Shown: one piece after another, positions 46,447 through 57,888 of the stretch
Layout: every line of letters begins with the position of its first letter
Numbering within the stretch: position 1 is the stretch's first letter
Source of the DNA: Bidens hawaiensis
Lineage: Eukaryota; Streptophyta; Magnoliopsida; Asterales; Asteraceae
Assembly (NCBI GenBank): GCA_021521415.1
Contig: JAIQDT010001728.1
Coordinates: 124,001 to 188,000 of the forward strand
Direction of reading: 5' to 3'
DNA length: 64,000 bases
The notes under the pieces: generated by a model
Seen by the model: the letters and a program-made list of their open reading frames with translations, nothing else
The model's database searches: none
Told to the model about the DNA's origin: nothing
Program-made: the position numbers and the translations under genes

Positions 46447-46726
46447 GAGTACGTGATGTTGGTTCCGTCTAAGGTTTTGATCTTTGTTTGGATGTTGGTT
46501 ATGGAGTACGTGGGGTGTAGAGGCTTGTGTTTGGATGAATCAGATGATTCTCCATCAGTTAGTTTGGATTTGTCTCCCATGGTCAATCGAAACCGAGAAG
46601 GAAAGAAGAAAGAAAAAAAACAACGACCTTGTTTTAGGATCTAGAGTTAGGCTGTGATACCATTTAATAATATGTAGTTCTGTTATCTCATTTGAAAAGA
46701 AAGCAACCCCAGGGTAAAGCTCATAT
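46447..46726 (-). other. Inverted 280-bp segment: LTR end, PBS and gag start
   Basis: On the minus strand, 46726-46665 reads the LTR 3' part (TGGGGTTGCTTTCTTTTCAA, then ATAACAGAACTACATATTAT), matching 60777-60823. The PBS TGGTATCACAGC follows at 46662-46651, then an ATG at 46580 opening MGDKSKLTDGESSDSS and LHPTYSITNIQTKIKTLDGT, ending TYS at 46446. The plus strand resumes at 46727 with WTKLFRLHAKVYKVLEHIDD. Copia gag normally reads YSSW at this point, so the breakpoints fall exactly where continuity is restored by flipping the segment. Confidence 0.85.
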
Positions 46727-47516
46727 TGGACGAAGTTATTCCGGTTACACGCCAAAGTTTACAAAGTTTTGGAGCACATCGACGATGTCGAATCTCCTAC
46801 CCCGGATTCCGACGACTATGCAGAATGGTCCGAACTTGATTCACTTGTCCTACAATGGATCTACCAACACCACCGCTCGTGCGGCTTGGCTTCGCCTCGA
46901 AGGTATTTACATAAATAACAAACGTGCCCGGGCTGCTGTGTTAGAACAACAATTTTCGAATATGTTGTTGACGGCATGCACATCCATGAGGATTATTGTC
47001 AAAAATTGAAAGACATAGCCGAACAATTAGGCGATGTTGATCAACCAGTTAGTGAATCACGACTGGTTCTATAACTGGTTAAGGGATTACCACGTGAATA
47101 CGACGTGGTCGCAGCCATTATTAATAAGTCAACACCCACGTGGGACGAAGCCCTCACAGAAATTGATCTTGAACAAAAGAGACAAGCTGCTAGACAACAC
47201 CAATCGGCTTTGATGGCTTCCAGAGGTGATCACTACCAAGGTAATAATAATGGTAATTTTAATCAGCGCCAATTTAATAACTCAACAAGCTATCGAGGTG
47301 GAGGTCGTGGCTATGGTTACCGTGGACGAGGTCGGAATCAACGCGGCCGAGGACGCGGCTCATTCCAAGGAAATCAAAATTCATACCATATCAATTCCAA
47401 TTCTACAAATTGGTCAACTCAATCGGGACCCAACAACAATAATCAATGGCCCAATAGCAATTGGTTCCCACCACCCAGCTCATATCCAACTCAACAACAT
47501 TCCAAGGCCCAACAGT
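46727..47516 (+). pseudogene. copia gag, main part
   Basis: The frame reads WTKLFRLHAKVYKVLEHIDD, SELDSLVLQWIYQ, then a frameshifted ARAAWLRLEGIY and ARAAVLEQQFSN, and later RLVL.LVKGLPREYDVVAAI, with a stop. The C-terminus (47200-47515) is low-complexity: RGGGRGYGYRGRGRNQRGRG followed by an Asn/Gln/Ser-rich tail. An RGG-like box takes the place of a clear zinc knuckle. Pseudogene. Confidence 0.82.
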
Positions 47517-47737
47517 GAGGACAACCCAATTCCCATCCATGGTCTAAGCAGGCTGGGCCCAACTCTCAACCTCAACAAATGACTAATGGGGCAAAAAATT
47601 TTGTAAGCCCAACTTATGGCTGACAACAACAACAGCCTTGGCAGCCCACCGCACTGCCATCAAACGGACCACAGCACGGTTCTAATTTTGAGTTTGCTAG
47701 TTTCTCGAACACTGATGCAAATGCTATCACTTACGCT

Positions 47738-48145
47738 ATGGGTAAAATAAACCTTAACGGTATGAAACAATCCACCTCAACTATGGTTGACCCGGCTTGG
47801 TATATGGACTCTGGGGCACCATCCCATCACACTCCGGACCCAGGTAAACTTTCTTCCTGTTTGTCGAATTCTCATGTAAACTCGATTTTTGTTGGTAATG
47901 GCAATCATGTCCCTATTCGAGGATCCGGCAACACCATATACCCAACCCAAAACCGAACATATAAGTTAAATAACATCCTTTACGCACCATCCATTAATAA
48001 AAATTTACTTTCTGTCCGAAAATTTAATATTGAAAATTGGACTTCTACGAAATTCGACCCTTTCGGTTTTACTGTGAAGGATTTCAAGACTGGAGAAACG
48101 CTTTCCCGCCACGATAGTACGGGGGAGCTCTATCCATTCACCGCA
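47738..48145 (+). pseudogene. copia gag-pol junction and protease
   Basis: MGKINLNGMKQSTSTMVDPA leads to WYMDSGAPSHHTPD, the aspartic protease active site in copia form (WYxDSGAxxH). NILYAPSINKNLLSVRKFN, the usual end of the protease region, follows. The frame stays open until the gypsy LTR at 48146 cuts it. Confidence 0.88.
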
Positions 48146-50077
48146 TGTAACATCACGAAAATGTCGGATAAAAAATGACCAATTTCAAAGTCCAAGGACT
48201 AAATATAAAAATTTGTTATTCGGTCCGATCGCGATACGCGATCCCCTAAGACTCAACGTCATCGCGTATCACGATGACGTGGTCTGAAAACAGGCACGTG
48301 TCCCACCACGTATCCCCACGTAGCACTGCTTCAGCCATGTGGCAAAACTATATGATGATACGTCAAGCCTAATCGCGATACGCGATGACCTTCAAGTAGG
48401 TCCATCGCGTATCGCTACCGATTAAAATAATATATAAGAATCCTTTAACCCATCGCGATACGCGACGGATCCTTATCAAGACCCATCGCGTATCGCGATG
48501 GGTCACCTGACCATCGGCAACAAATAGGGTCACCAACCCATCATTCCATCTCACAACTCAATCACAACACTTTCTCTCTCTAAAACACTCTCTCACTACC
48601 TCGTTAAGCGTGCCACCGATCCTCCTCGTTTTCCGTGCCAAAACCGACCATTACCTTGAAGTCTGTGCCACACACCTACAATGGTTCCTTGAAGTACGTG
48701 CTATCAAGGGACGACCCGACACTCGCCTCGAAGTGCGTGCCAACGAAGCCCGACGATCGACGTGCTTTAATTTGTATGCCAAAGAAGGTGTTGATCAAGA
48801 CTCTCGATGAACGTGCAAGCGTCGAAATGCTGCCGAGAGTCTAAGAAATAATAAGCCAATCAAGATAGGGATAATGCCTGAATAAAATATTAATTAAAGG
48901 CTTAGACCCTAGTTGAGGGTATACTCAATACCTCGAGAATAAACAAATGAAAATATAACAAGGAAAATATAAAAGAAAGAGATGCAAATATAAAGTAATT
49001 CTTTGTAATTTATATTATTTAAGTTTGTAATTTAAATAATGTGTAAGAAAATAAAGTATACGTTTCTTCGAGAAGAAGAAACGTTGTATTTAGAAAAGTA
49101 AACAAGTTAAACTAAAGGTTTTAAACTTGTAAAAGAAAGAAAAATATTTTGAACTAAAGGTTCACAAAGAAAATATAATCGAGGTAAAGATTATACAAAA
49201 AGAGACTAAAGGTCTTAAGCTAGATTAAAGAACTGGTAATTACAAAAGGTTATACTCGTACTATAGGTCCGAGATAGCTAAAGAAAGACGAACCGATCAA
49301 TGAAGTGAAGCTGATCTTTTCTAAAGGTGAATACGCCCAACTTTTATAACGTGTTTAAACGAGTCTAACTAAATTGATTACATGAGATTACGTGTCTCTA
49401 AAACATTATGAACAAAAGTAATCGTTGGCCCTTAGGCTGTCGTGTACGTTTGTCTGGATCCTTACATATGTGGAAGACGGTGGGAAAACCACACCACACC
49501 ACACCTGGTTATAAGCCTCTGTTATGACGGGCCGGACCTAAGTTATGTCCGAGATAGGGTAATCATGTGTATACTGAAGGTAGCTAAGTAATCTCGAACG
49601 CTGTGATATTTGCTGAGCGGTTTCGAGTAGAGCTTAAGTTTATAATTGTGTTTTGTTTTTTACTTGATTATTCCTAAGCCACGATAGGCCGGACCTAAGT
49701 TATGTCTCAAGGGGTAATTAAGTAAATAAATATTTTATGCATCAGCTTATTCACTAGCATGTGTTGCTGACGTATTTTCAAATTGTTTTACAGGTAATGA
49801 AAGTTAGCCGCTTGAAGTATCGAAGATGACATCTAGAAGATCTGATGGCTCAAATCATTTTTTTGTTAATTATTAAACTTAAATGGTGGTTTTGTATAAA
49901 ACACGTAATGTTTGTAAACACTAAGCGGGTATTTTATAATCCCGTATTTTGATATGTAAATATATAAGTATTTTATCCACGCAAATATATTTCCGCACTA
50001 ATCCGCAACTCTGATTAATTTACAAAAACGGTACCAACTGGTGGTTGCACGCCCATACCTAAGATGCGGTTGTGACA
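48146..50077 (+). repeat. gypsy 5' LTR (1932 bp)
   Basis: Begins TGTAACATCACGAAAATG, ends GGTTGTGACA. Carries five or more copies of the palindrome-like word ATCGCGATACGCGAT or its partial complement (48226-48502). The place of the TATA box reads GCAACAAATAG (48518-48528), altered from the 3' LTR. Confidence 0.92.
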
Positions 50078-50244
50078 GGTTGGTATCAGAACCGTAGATC
50101 TTAGCGAATTAGGTATTAATTAAATAATACCTAAGCTTTGATCCAAGTGAATAAGAATTATTATTATTACTTGTTTTATTTAAATACGGATAAGATAGGC
50201 AGGTAAACATTTTCTATCCCCTCCTCAATCTAAACCACCCTTAG

Positions 50245-51312
50245 ATGTCGTTCAAGAAAATGATGGACAGTTTTATGCGTGACGCGAGAAGAGCTGGATG
50301 CCCCGAACCTATTTCGAAGGATAACATTAGTGAAGACTACTACGAAGACTTCTTTAATCAAGATCATCCAATCGAACGACCCACACCGGTGTACTTCACT
50401 GGAACACAACAACTACCAATCAATCTACCAAGAGATCCACCGATACAAGGGTACGGTCCCCTATGAAGCTCAAGTTACCATCCTTCGAGTATCCCGAAGT
50501 ATCATCCGTCCAACATTCCGACGTATCACCCGTCTAACATCCCGATGTATCATCCATCTAACATCCATCCATCCTATGAATTTGTAGCCAACAAACAAAT
50601 CAAGATGGATCTTGAGCCACTCCGATCAAAGGCGATGGCACACTAGAAACTCTGCATACAACTCTGTTGACTCTCACCCAACAATGAACCTTCTCAAAGA
50701 CCAAAGATGAGGGTCATTCGACCGTACGAGAGTTATCACCTGGACCATTAGTGACTGAAACTGCAAGGTTAATAGAAGAAGAAGATCCAGAAGATTAAGA
50801 TCCTGAAGAAGAGGAAGACCCTGAAGAAGATCCAGATGAAGTGATCTCTAAAGCGGTAACAACCCCAAGAGAGGAACAATCAAAATGTGACTGCCCACCA
50901 GATAAAAGGTGTATGCAACCATTCTTCCATTTGAATCTATGCTATGACTCTAAAGATCCCTATGTGCAATACATCCAAGGAACCAAGAACAAGTCTTTGC
51001 CAGATTTCCCACCATTTCAAGGCAAAATTCCTTCAATTGTGGAACAAGAGTATGATATCCGTCAGCAAGACGCAGCATAAGAAGCCCTTTTCAATTACCC
51101 GTCTGATGTTACCTCGTCACCATATCCCAAAAACCACTATGACATTGTTATGATGGGATACCGTGACCCACCGCCTCAGTACGGTTATCCAAATGTGATT
51201 CCGCAATCTCAAGAAGAACATCTCGACTGAGCATTACACGAGACCAATGAACTAAGAAAGAAGGTTGCTATAAACGCCTATGGTGTTAAGAGATGTATCT
51301 GTAGTTTGTAAA
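50245..51312 (+). pseudogene. Extra coding-like region upstream of gypsy gag
   Basis: An ATG at 50245 opens MSFKKMMDSFMRDARRAGCP and EDYYEDFFNQDHPIE and stops at 50464. Frames later give an acidic run (EEEDPED, DPEEEEDPEEDPDE at 50770-50840) and CDCPPDKRCMQPFFHLNLCY, PYVQYIQGTKNKSLPDFPPF. These look like a decayed sense-strand ORF of about 350 codons between the PBS and gag. I do not recognise the family. Extra ORFs before gag are known in some gypsy groups (Ogre/Tat), but are less usual here. Confidence 0.5.
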
Positions 51313-51366
51313 ATAAATAATGTGTGTAAAAATAAGAACGATAATCGTTATAATATGAATTGGGAA

Positions 51367-51370
<4 letters not shown>

Positions 51371-51403
<33 letters not shown>

Positions 51404-51430
51404 AAATAATGATATATATATATATATATT
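51371..51430. repeat. (TA)n microsatellites
   Basis: Two TA runs interrupted by ACCAAATAATG just before gypsy gag. Confidence 0.9.
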
Positions 51431-51523
51431 ATGTAATGTAACAATATATATATATAATAAATTTATGATATATAAATGAATAATAAAATTGTGTTATTAA
51501 GAAAAGAATGAAATTATTTCAGA

Positions 51524-52486
51524 ATGTCGAAACAAGAAAATCCTCATAATGCGGAAGCTCCTCGAAAAGGGGAAGAAAACCGCAACGAACAAGATCAAAG
51601 AATACCCGAACAATATATGATACAAATACAAGAAATGATAACAAAAGTTGTATGAGCTGAGTCACACGTTAGAACCCAATCTAGGCAAACTCACTCTACC
51701 GAACATTCTCGAAAATCTATAAAATCCAAATCCCATCCTAACCCGTCTCATCCAGAACAAAGTGTTCACGAATCAAATGTTGATGGCGACATTAAGCAAA
51801 AATTTAAGAAACTAAAAATCAAAAGTTGCTCGTTCAAGGACTTTAAAAACTTCGGTCCTAAATAATTCTATGGCGATAAAGGCGCTATTGCGACACTAAG
51901 ATGGCTGGAGGAGATGGAGTCGATAGTAATCATTAGCAAATAAGCCGAACAAGAAAAGATCCAATACACGGTGCAAATGTTTAAAGGTGAGGCTCTGGAG
52001 TGTTGGAGCACGTTGATCATGAGCAAAGGAAGACAAATGCTGCACAATTTGATGTGGGAAGAGTTTAAGGAGATGGTGCTGGCGAAATTATGTCCGATGC
52101 ACGAAACCGATCAAATCCAATCCAAATTCCTTAATCATAAAGTCATAGGAACCAATCTTCGTGAGTACAACACCAAATTTCATGAGTACTGTAGACTCGT
52201 GCCCCAGCTAGTAACGCCTAAATCCAACAAAGTCACTCGATATATATGGGGACTTCCTCGAGAAATTCGCGATATGGTGAGGTCTCATTTGCCTCAAACC
52301 GCTTATTCCGCCATGGAATTGGCTGGTTATCTGATGAACGGATTAATCCGTAACAAGGAAGAGGATAAGAAAGTGGTGCCTTCAAGCGACCACAAGAAAA
52401 CCGGAGGTGCCCGATTCAAGGGCAAGGGTGTGGAGCTACGAAAAGCTGGACCAACTCCAACTACACCCAATGTAAGGTTTGCATGA
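51524..52486 (+). pseudogene. gypsy gag, with stops
   Basis: From ATG 51524 the frame reads MSKQENPHNAEAPRKG and, after a TGA and two further stops, reaches the Retrotrans_gag core: MFKGEALECWSTLIM, WEEFKEMVLAKLCP, LREYNTKFHEYCRLVP and KVTRYIWGLPREIRDMV. The open part begins at 51971. The C-terminal zinc knuckles are in the next frame. Confidence 0.88.
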
Positions 52487-53019
52487 AGTTTCACAAAGGC
52501 CGATGCCATTTCGCTACGTCTGCTACAACCGTGTGTGATTCATGTCACAAACCCGGTCATGCAACAGCCAACTGTTGGAAGAAAACAATGACTTGCTACA
52601 ACTGCAAGGAGATGGGTCACCTCGGTTTTGAGTGCCCCAAGAACAAGACCGATGCTGGTGGTGCGAATGGTAGTGGAAAAAAGAAAGGTAATGCAAGAGT
52701 GTTCATTCTAGACGCCAAGAAAGCGACTGACATACCGGAAACCATCACTGATACGTTCTTAGTTAATGACACGTATGCTAGAGTTTTATTCGATTCAGGT
52801 GCCAATTTAAGTTTTATAGATTATAGCTTTTGTAGTCTATTAAACAAACCTCTAACGAAATTAAATAAAACTCTAAGCGTCGAGACCGCTAGTGGTGAAA
52901 TCGTTAAAATCTTCAAAGCCTTAGAAAAGGGAAAAATCTTATTAGCTGGTTACGTCTTACCCATTCAGGTGTTACCCATGACTCTTGCCGGTTTTGACAT
53001 AGTACTTGGTATGGACTAG
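52483..53019 (+). pseudogene. gypsy zinc knuckles and protease
   Basis: Two CCHC knuckles, CDSCHKPGHATANC and CYNCKEMGHLGFEC, are followed by the aspartic protease block ARVLFDSGANLSFI and the conserved end AGFDIVLGMD. A TAG replaces the expected Trp codon after LGMD (GMDW in relatives). Confidence 0.9.
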
Positions 53020-53229
53020 TTATCCAACAATCATGCCCGTATCATTTGCAATAGCAAGACCATCGAACTTCGAGCCCATGATAAACGAACCATTCGAATT
53101 GAAGGGGACAAAGACACTGGCCAAGTTAACATAAAATCCATGATTATGGTTAACAAATGTTTGAATCAAGGATGCTTAGCATTCATGGCCTATGTCACCG
53201 AATAATCCAAACCAAAGGAGATAAAGGAC

Positions 53230-54605
53230 GCACCTATTGCCTCCGAATTCTCCGATGTCTTTCCCGACGAACTTCCTGGTATTCCTCCCATCGAGAACTC
53301 GAATTTAGAATAGATCTTATGCCTGGAACCGCATCAATCGATAAAGCCCCTTATCGTTTGGCTCCAACCAAAATGAAAGAATTAAAGAAACAACTTGATG
53401 AGCTACTCGAGAAAGGTTTTATCCGTCCAAGTTCATCACCGTGGGGAGCGCCGATTCTCTTTGTTAAGAAGAAGGATGAATCAATGCGAATGTGTATCGA
53501 CTACCTAGCCTTAAACAAAGTAACCATCAAGAACCGATACCCTCTACCCCGAATTGACGATCTGTTCGACCAAATGCAAGGCACAAGCTATTTCTCTAAG
53601 ATAGATCTTCGTTCCAGTTATCACCAACTCAAAGTCCAATCCAAAGACATTCCTAAAACCGCGTTCCGAACAAGGTATGAACATTATGAGTTCACGGTCA
53701 TGCCATTTAGTCTCACTAATGCCCCAGCCATGTTCATGGACATGATGAATTGAATTTGTAAACCTTACTAGGATAAATTCGTTATCGTATTCATCGATGA
53801 CATATATATTTATTCTAAGTCAAAGGAAGATCGTGTTTTGCATCTCCGAATCTTGCTTGAATTACTTAGAAACGAGAAGTTGTACGCCAAGTTCTCAAAA
53901 TGCGAATTTTGGCTTCACGAAGTGCAATTTCTTGGTCACATCATAAACGTTAATGGAATTCAAATGGACCCCGCAAATATTGAAGCTATCTCAAAGTGGG
54001 AGATTCCAAAGTCGCTAACCGAGATTCGAAGTTTCTTAGGTTTGGCCGGCTATTATCGCAGATTCATTGAAAATTTCTCTCATATCGCCGTTCCTTTAAC
54101 CTCGTTAACTCGTAAGAATATCAAATATGAATGGGGAACAAAACAACAATAGGCGTTTGATATGCTCAAACAAAAACTCACCAGTGCACCTATACTGACC
54201 TTGCCAGAAGGTATCGAGGATTTTGTTGTCTTTAGTGACGCGTCCCATTCCGGTTTGGGATGCGTACTAATGCATCAGAAGAAAGTAATCGCTTACGCCT
54301 CTCTTCAACTCAAAGTACACGAGAAAAACTACACAACTCACGATCTAGAGTTAGGCGCCATAATCTTTGCCTTGAAGATATGAAGACACTATCTCTATAG
54401 AGTCGAATTCATTGTGTACATTGATCACAAAAGTTTAAAACACATATTCGAGCAAAAAGAACTCAACATGCGTCAAATACTCTAGATGGAAACATTAAAT
54501 GACTACGCCTGCGAAATCGTTTATCACGAAGGTAAAGCCAACGTTGTGGTTGACGCCTTGAGTCGTAAGGAACATGAGAAACTAAAAAAAGTTCGAGCGC
54601 TATGA
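53230..54605 (+). pseudogene. gypsy reverse transcriptase and RNase H
   Basis: [15 protein letters not shown] and [17 protein letters not shown] open RT; then [52 protein letters not shown], and the catalytic motif as [10 protein letters not shown] (about 53790-53820). The thumb is [17 protein letters not shown]. RNase H begins [19 protein letters not shown] and ends VVVDALSRKEHE. In-frame stops at about 53752, 54150, 54382, 54484 and 54603. Confidence 0.92.
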
Positions 54606-54749
54606 TTAGAGATCTAAGTAGATCTAGTCGAGCAAATCAAATCCGCCAAACTTCAAAGCGATTAATGAAAACAAGATCTCCGACGGAATAGGTAACGACA
54701 ACATGACTCGCTAGTCAAAGGTGACGATGGTATACTTAGACATGGAAAC

Positions 54750-56050
54750 ATGATTTGGGTACCGATCGTTAGAGACTTGCGTGAAAAGGTCTTGAGCGAA
54801 GCTCACAAGTCTAAATACATGATACACCCCGGTAGTGACAAAATGTATCAAAACCTTAAACTGAACTACTGGTGGAATGGAATGAAAAAGGACATCGCTT
54901 TGCATGTTGAAAAATGTTTAGTGTGTTTAAAAGTCAAGGCCGAACATCAAAAGCCCTTGGGATTGCTTCAATAACTCTAACTCCCTGTGTGGAAGTGGGA
55001 AATGATAACCATGAACTTCATCACGAAACTCCCGAAAACAACTCGCCAGCATAATGCGATATGGGTTATAGTTGATAGGTTAACAAAATCCGCACATTTC
55101 ATACCTATTAACGACACACATTCGATGGATAGATTAGCACGAATCTATGTAAATAACATCGTTGCTTTGCATGGAGTGCCTTTGTCTATTATTTCTGATC
55201 GAGACAGTCGCTTTACGTCTCATTTCTGGAAAAGTTTTCAACAAGCGTTAGGAACCCAACTGAACCTTAGCATTGCCTATCATCCTCAAACCTATGGGTA
55301 AAGCGAAAGGACAATTCAAACGCTTGAAGATATGCTCCACGCTTGTGTGATTGACTTAGTTGGAAGTTGGGATGACCATCTTCCCCTAATGGAATTTTCG
55401 TACAATAATAGTTATCAAACAAGTATTCAAGTCGCCACCGTTCGAAGCGTTATACGACTGAAAATGTAGAACGCTGGAATGCTGGTCTGAAACCGGAGAA
55501 AATCAATTATCTGGACTCGAGATAGTCCAAGAAACCACCGACAAGGTGTTACAAATTCGAGAAAAACTTAAGACGGCGCGAGACCACCAAAAGAGTTACG
55601 CCGATGTTCGTCGTAAGCCGTTAGAATCCAATGTAGGCGATAGAGTCTTATTGAATGTTTCGCCTTGGAAGAGTGTCATTCGCTTCAGTAAGAAAGGAAA
55701 TTTAAGTCCACATTTCGTAGGAAGTTTCGAAGTACTCAAACGAATTGGTACTGTTGCATACCGTTTGCAACTACCCGAGGAAATGAAAGGGATACACGAT
55801 GTATTCCACGTCTCTAATATGCTTAAATGTCTAGTCGATGAATCTTTGTCAATGCCTTTAAAAGATGTCGAAATAAATGAAAACCTTAAATTCGTAGAGC
55901 GACCTCTACAAATCGAAGATTATAAAACAAAGAAACTTAAGAGAAGAACTTTAAAATTGGTCAAAGTAAAGTGAGACTCACGAAAAGGCCCCGAATATAC
56001 TTGGGAATTAGAATCCGAAATGAAGAAAAAGTACCCCCACTTATTCTAAG
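54750..56050 (+). pseudogene. gypsy integrase with C-terminal chromodomain-like tail
   Basis: The HHCC zinc finger (SEAHKSKYMIHPGSDKM, HVEKCLVCLKVKAEHQKP) leads to the catalytic core: [15 protein letters not shown] with Asp, [15 protein letters not shown] with the second Asp. The Glu block follows a stop at SERTIQTLEDMLHA. The tail has SYADVRRKPLESNVGDRVLL, VFHVSNMLKC and ends WELESEMKKKYPHLF, typical of Del/Tekay-type elements. A frameshift or deletion around 55435-55530 removes part of the core end. Confidence 0.9.
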
Positions 56051-56092
56051 ATGAGAATCTCGCGGACAAGACTTATTCCAAGATGGGGAGGA

Positions 56093-57883
56093 TGTAACAT
56101 CACGAAAGTATCGGATCAAAAATGACCAATTTCAAAGTCCAAGGACTAAATTTAAAAATCTGTTATTCGGTCCGATCGCGATACGCGATCCCCTAAGACC
56201 AAACGTCATTGCGTATCGCGATGACGTGGTCTGAAAACAGGCACGTGTCTCGCCACGTGTCCCCACGTGGCATTGTGTTAGCCACGTGGCACACATGACA
56301 AAGCTATATGATGATACATCAAGCCTAGTCGCGATACGCGATGACCTTCAAGTAGGTCCATCGCGTATCGCTACCGATTAAAATAATATATAAGGATCCG
56401 TTAACCCATCGCGATACGCGACGGATCCTTATCAAGACCCATCGTGTATCGCGATGGTCACCTAACCAACGACTATAAATAGGGCCACCATCCCTCATTC
56501 CATCTTACAACTCAATCACAACACTTTCTCTCGCTAAAACACTCTCTCACTACCCCGATAAGCGTGCCACCGACCCTCCTCGTTTTCCATGCCTAAACTG
56601 ACAATTACCTCGAAATCCGTGCCACACACCTACAATGTTGCCTTGAAGTGTCAAGAGACTACCCGACGCTCACCTCGAAGTGCGTGCCAACGAAGCCCGA
56701 TGATCGACATGACTCAATTTGTGTGCCAAAGAAGGTGTTGATCAAGACTCTTGATAAACGTGCAAGCATCGAAGTGCTGCCGAGAGTCTAAGAAATAATA
56801 AGCCAATCAAGGTAGGGATAATGCCCGAATAAAATATTAATTAAAGGTTTAGACCCTAGTCGAGGGTATACTCAATACCTCGAGAATAAACAAAAGAAAA
56901 TATATAAGAAAGAGATGTAAATATAAAGTAATCCTTTGTTATTTATATTATTTAAGTTTGTAATTTAAATAATGTGTAAGAAAATAAAGTATACGTTACT
57001 TATAGAAGAAGAAACATAGTATTTAAAAAACTAAACAAGTTAATCTAAAGGTTTTAAACTTGTAAAAGAAAGAAAAGTATTTTGAACTAAAGGTTCACAA
57101 AGAAGATATACTCTAGGTAAAGATTATATAAAAAGAGATTAAAGGTCTTAAGCTAGATTAAAGATCTGGTTATAACTAAATTGATTACATGAGATTACGT
57201 GTCTCTAAAACATTATAAACAAAAGTAATCGCTGGCCCTCAGGCTGTCGTGTACGTTTTTTTTGATCTTTACATATGTGGAAGACGGTGGGCACACCGCG
57301 CCACACCTGGTTATAAGCATCCGCCAAGACAAGCCGGACCTAAGTTATGTCCGAGAAAGGGTAATCTTGTGTATACTGATGGTAGCTAAGTAATCTCGAA
57401 CGCTACGGTGTTTGCAGGCGGTTTCGAGTAGAGCTTATGTTTATAATTGTGTTTTGTTTTTAACTGGATTATTCCTAAGCAATGATGGGACGGACCTAAG
57501 TTATGTCTCGAGGGGTAATTAAGTAAATAAATATTTTATGCGTCAGCTTATTCACCAGCATGTGTTGCTAACGTATTTTCAAACTGTAAATGTTTTACAG
57601 GTAATGAAAGTTAGCCGCTTGAAGTATCGAAGATGACATCTAGATGATCTGATGGCTCAGATCATTTTTGTTAATTATTAAATTTAAATGTTGGTTTTGT
57701 ATAAAACAAGTAATCTTTGTAAACACTAAACGGGTATTTTATAATCCCGTCTTTTGATATGTAAATATATAAGTGTTTTATCCACGCAAATATATTTCCG
57801 CACTAAACCCGCAACTCTGATTAATTTACAAAAACGGTACCAACTGGTGGTTGTACGCCCAGGCCTAAAATGGGGATGTGACA
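56093..57883 (+). repeat. gypsy 3' LTR (1791 bp)
   Basis: Starts TGTAACATCACGAAAGTATC, ends GGGATGTGACA. It keeps the ATCGCGATACGCGAT cluster (56176-56452) and an intact TATA box, and lacks about 125 bp relative to the 5' LTR. Confidence 0.92.
56474..56480 (+). promoter_or_regulatory. TATA box of the gypsy 3' LTR
   Basis: TATAAATAGGG just downstream of the palindrome cluster and upstream of a pyrimidine-rich leader (CTCAATCACAACACTTTCTC). The same place in the 5' LTR is mutated, so promoter activity is more likely here. Confidence 0.55.
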
Positions 57884-57888
57884 CCACA

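Larger units (their letters stand above)
48146..57883 (+). mobile_element. Ty3/gypsy element (Del/Tekay-like), 9.74 kb, nested in copia
   Basis: LTRs 48146-50077 and 56093-57883, both TGTAACATCACG...GTGACA. Target copies CCGCA (48141-48145) and CCACA (57884-57888) match at four of five bases. PBS TTGGTATCAGAACC begins at 50080; the purine tract AAGATGGGGAGGA ends at 56092. Coding order is gag, protease, RT, RNase H, integrase and a C-terminal chromodomain-like tail. Several in-frame stops make it defective. The LTRs differ at many sites, and the 3' LTR lacks about 125 bp present in the 5' LTR (49236-49360), so the insertion is not very recent. Confidence 0.93.

Noticed and set aside
46405..46644. 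79-codon plus frame ending in a Lys-rich tail
   Set aside because: It is the antisense of the inverted copia gag start and PBS.
47226..47582. 118-codon plus frame beside gag
   Set aside because: Shadow of the RGG- and Asn-rich gag tail in another frame.
48610..48844. Open plus frames in the gypsy 5' LTR
   Set aside because: They lie in the LTR leader; the 3' LTR counterpart has indels that destroy the frames.
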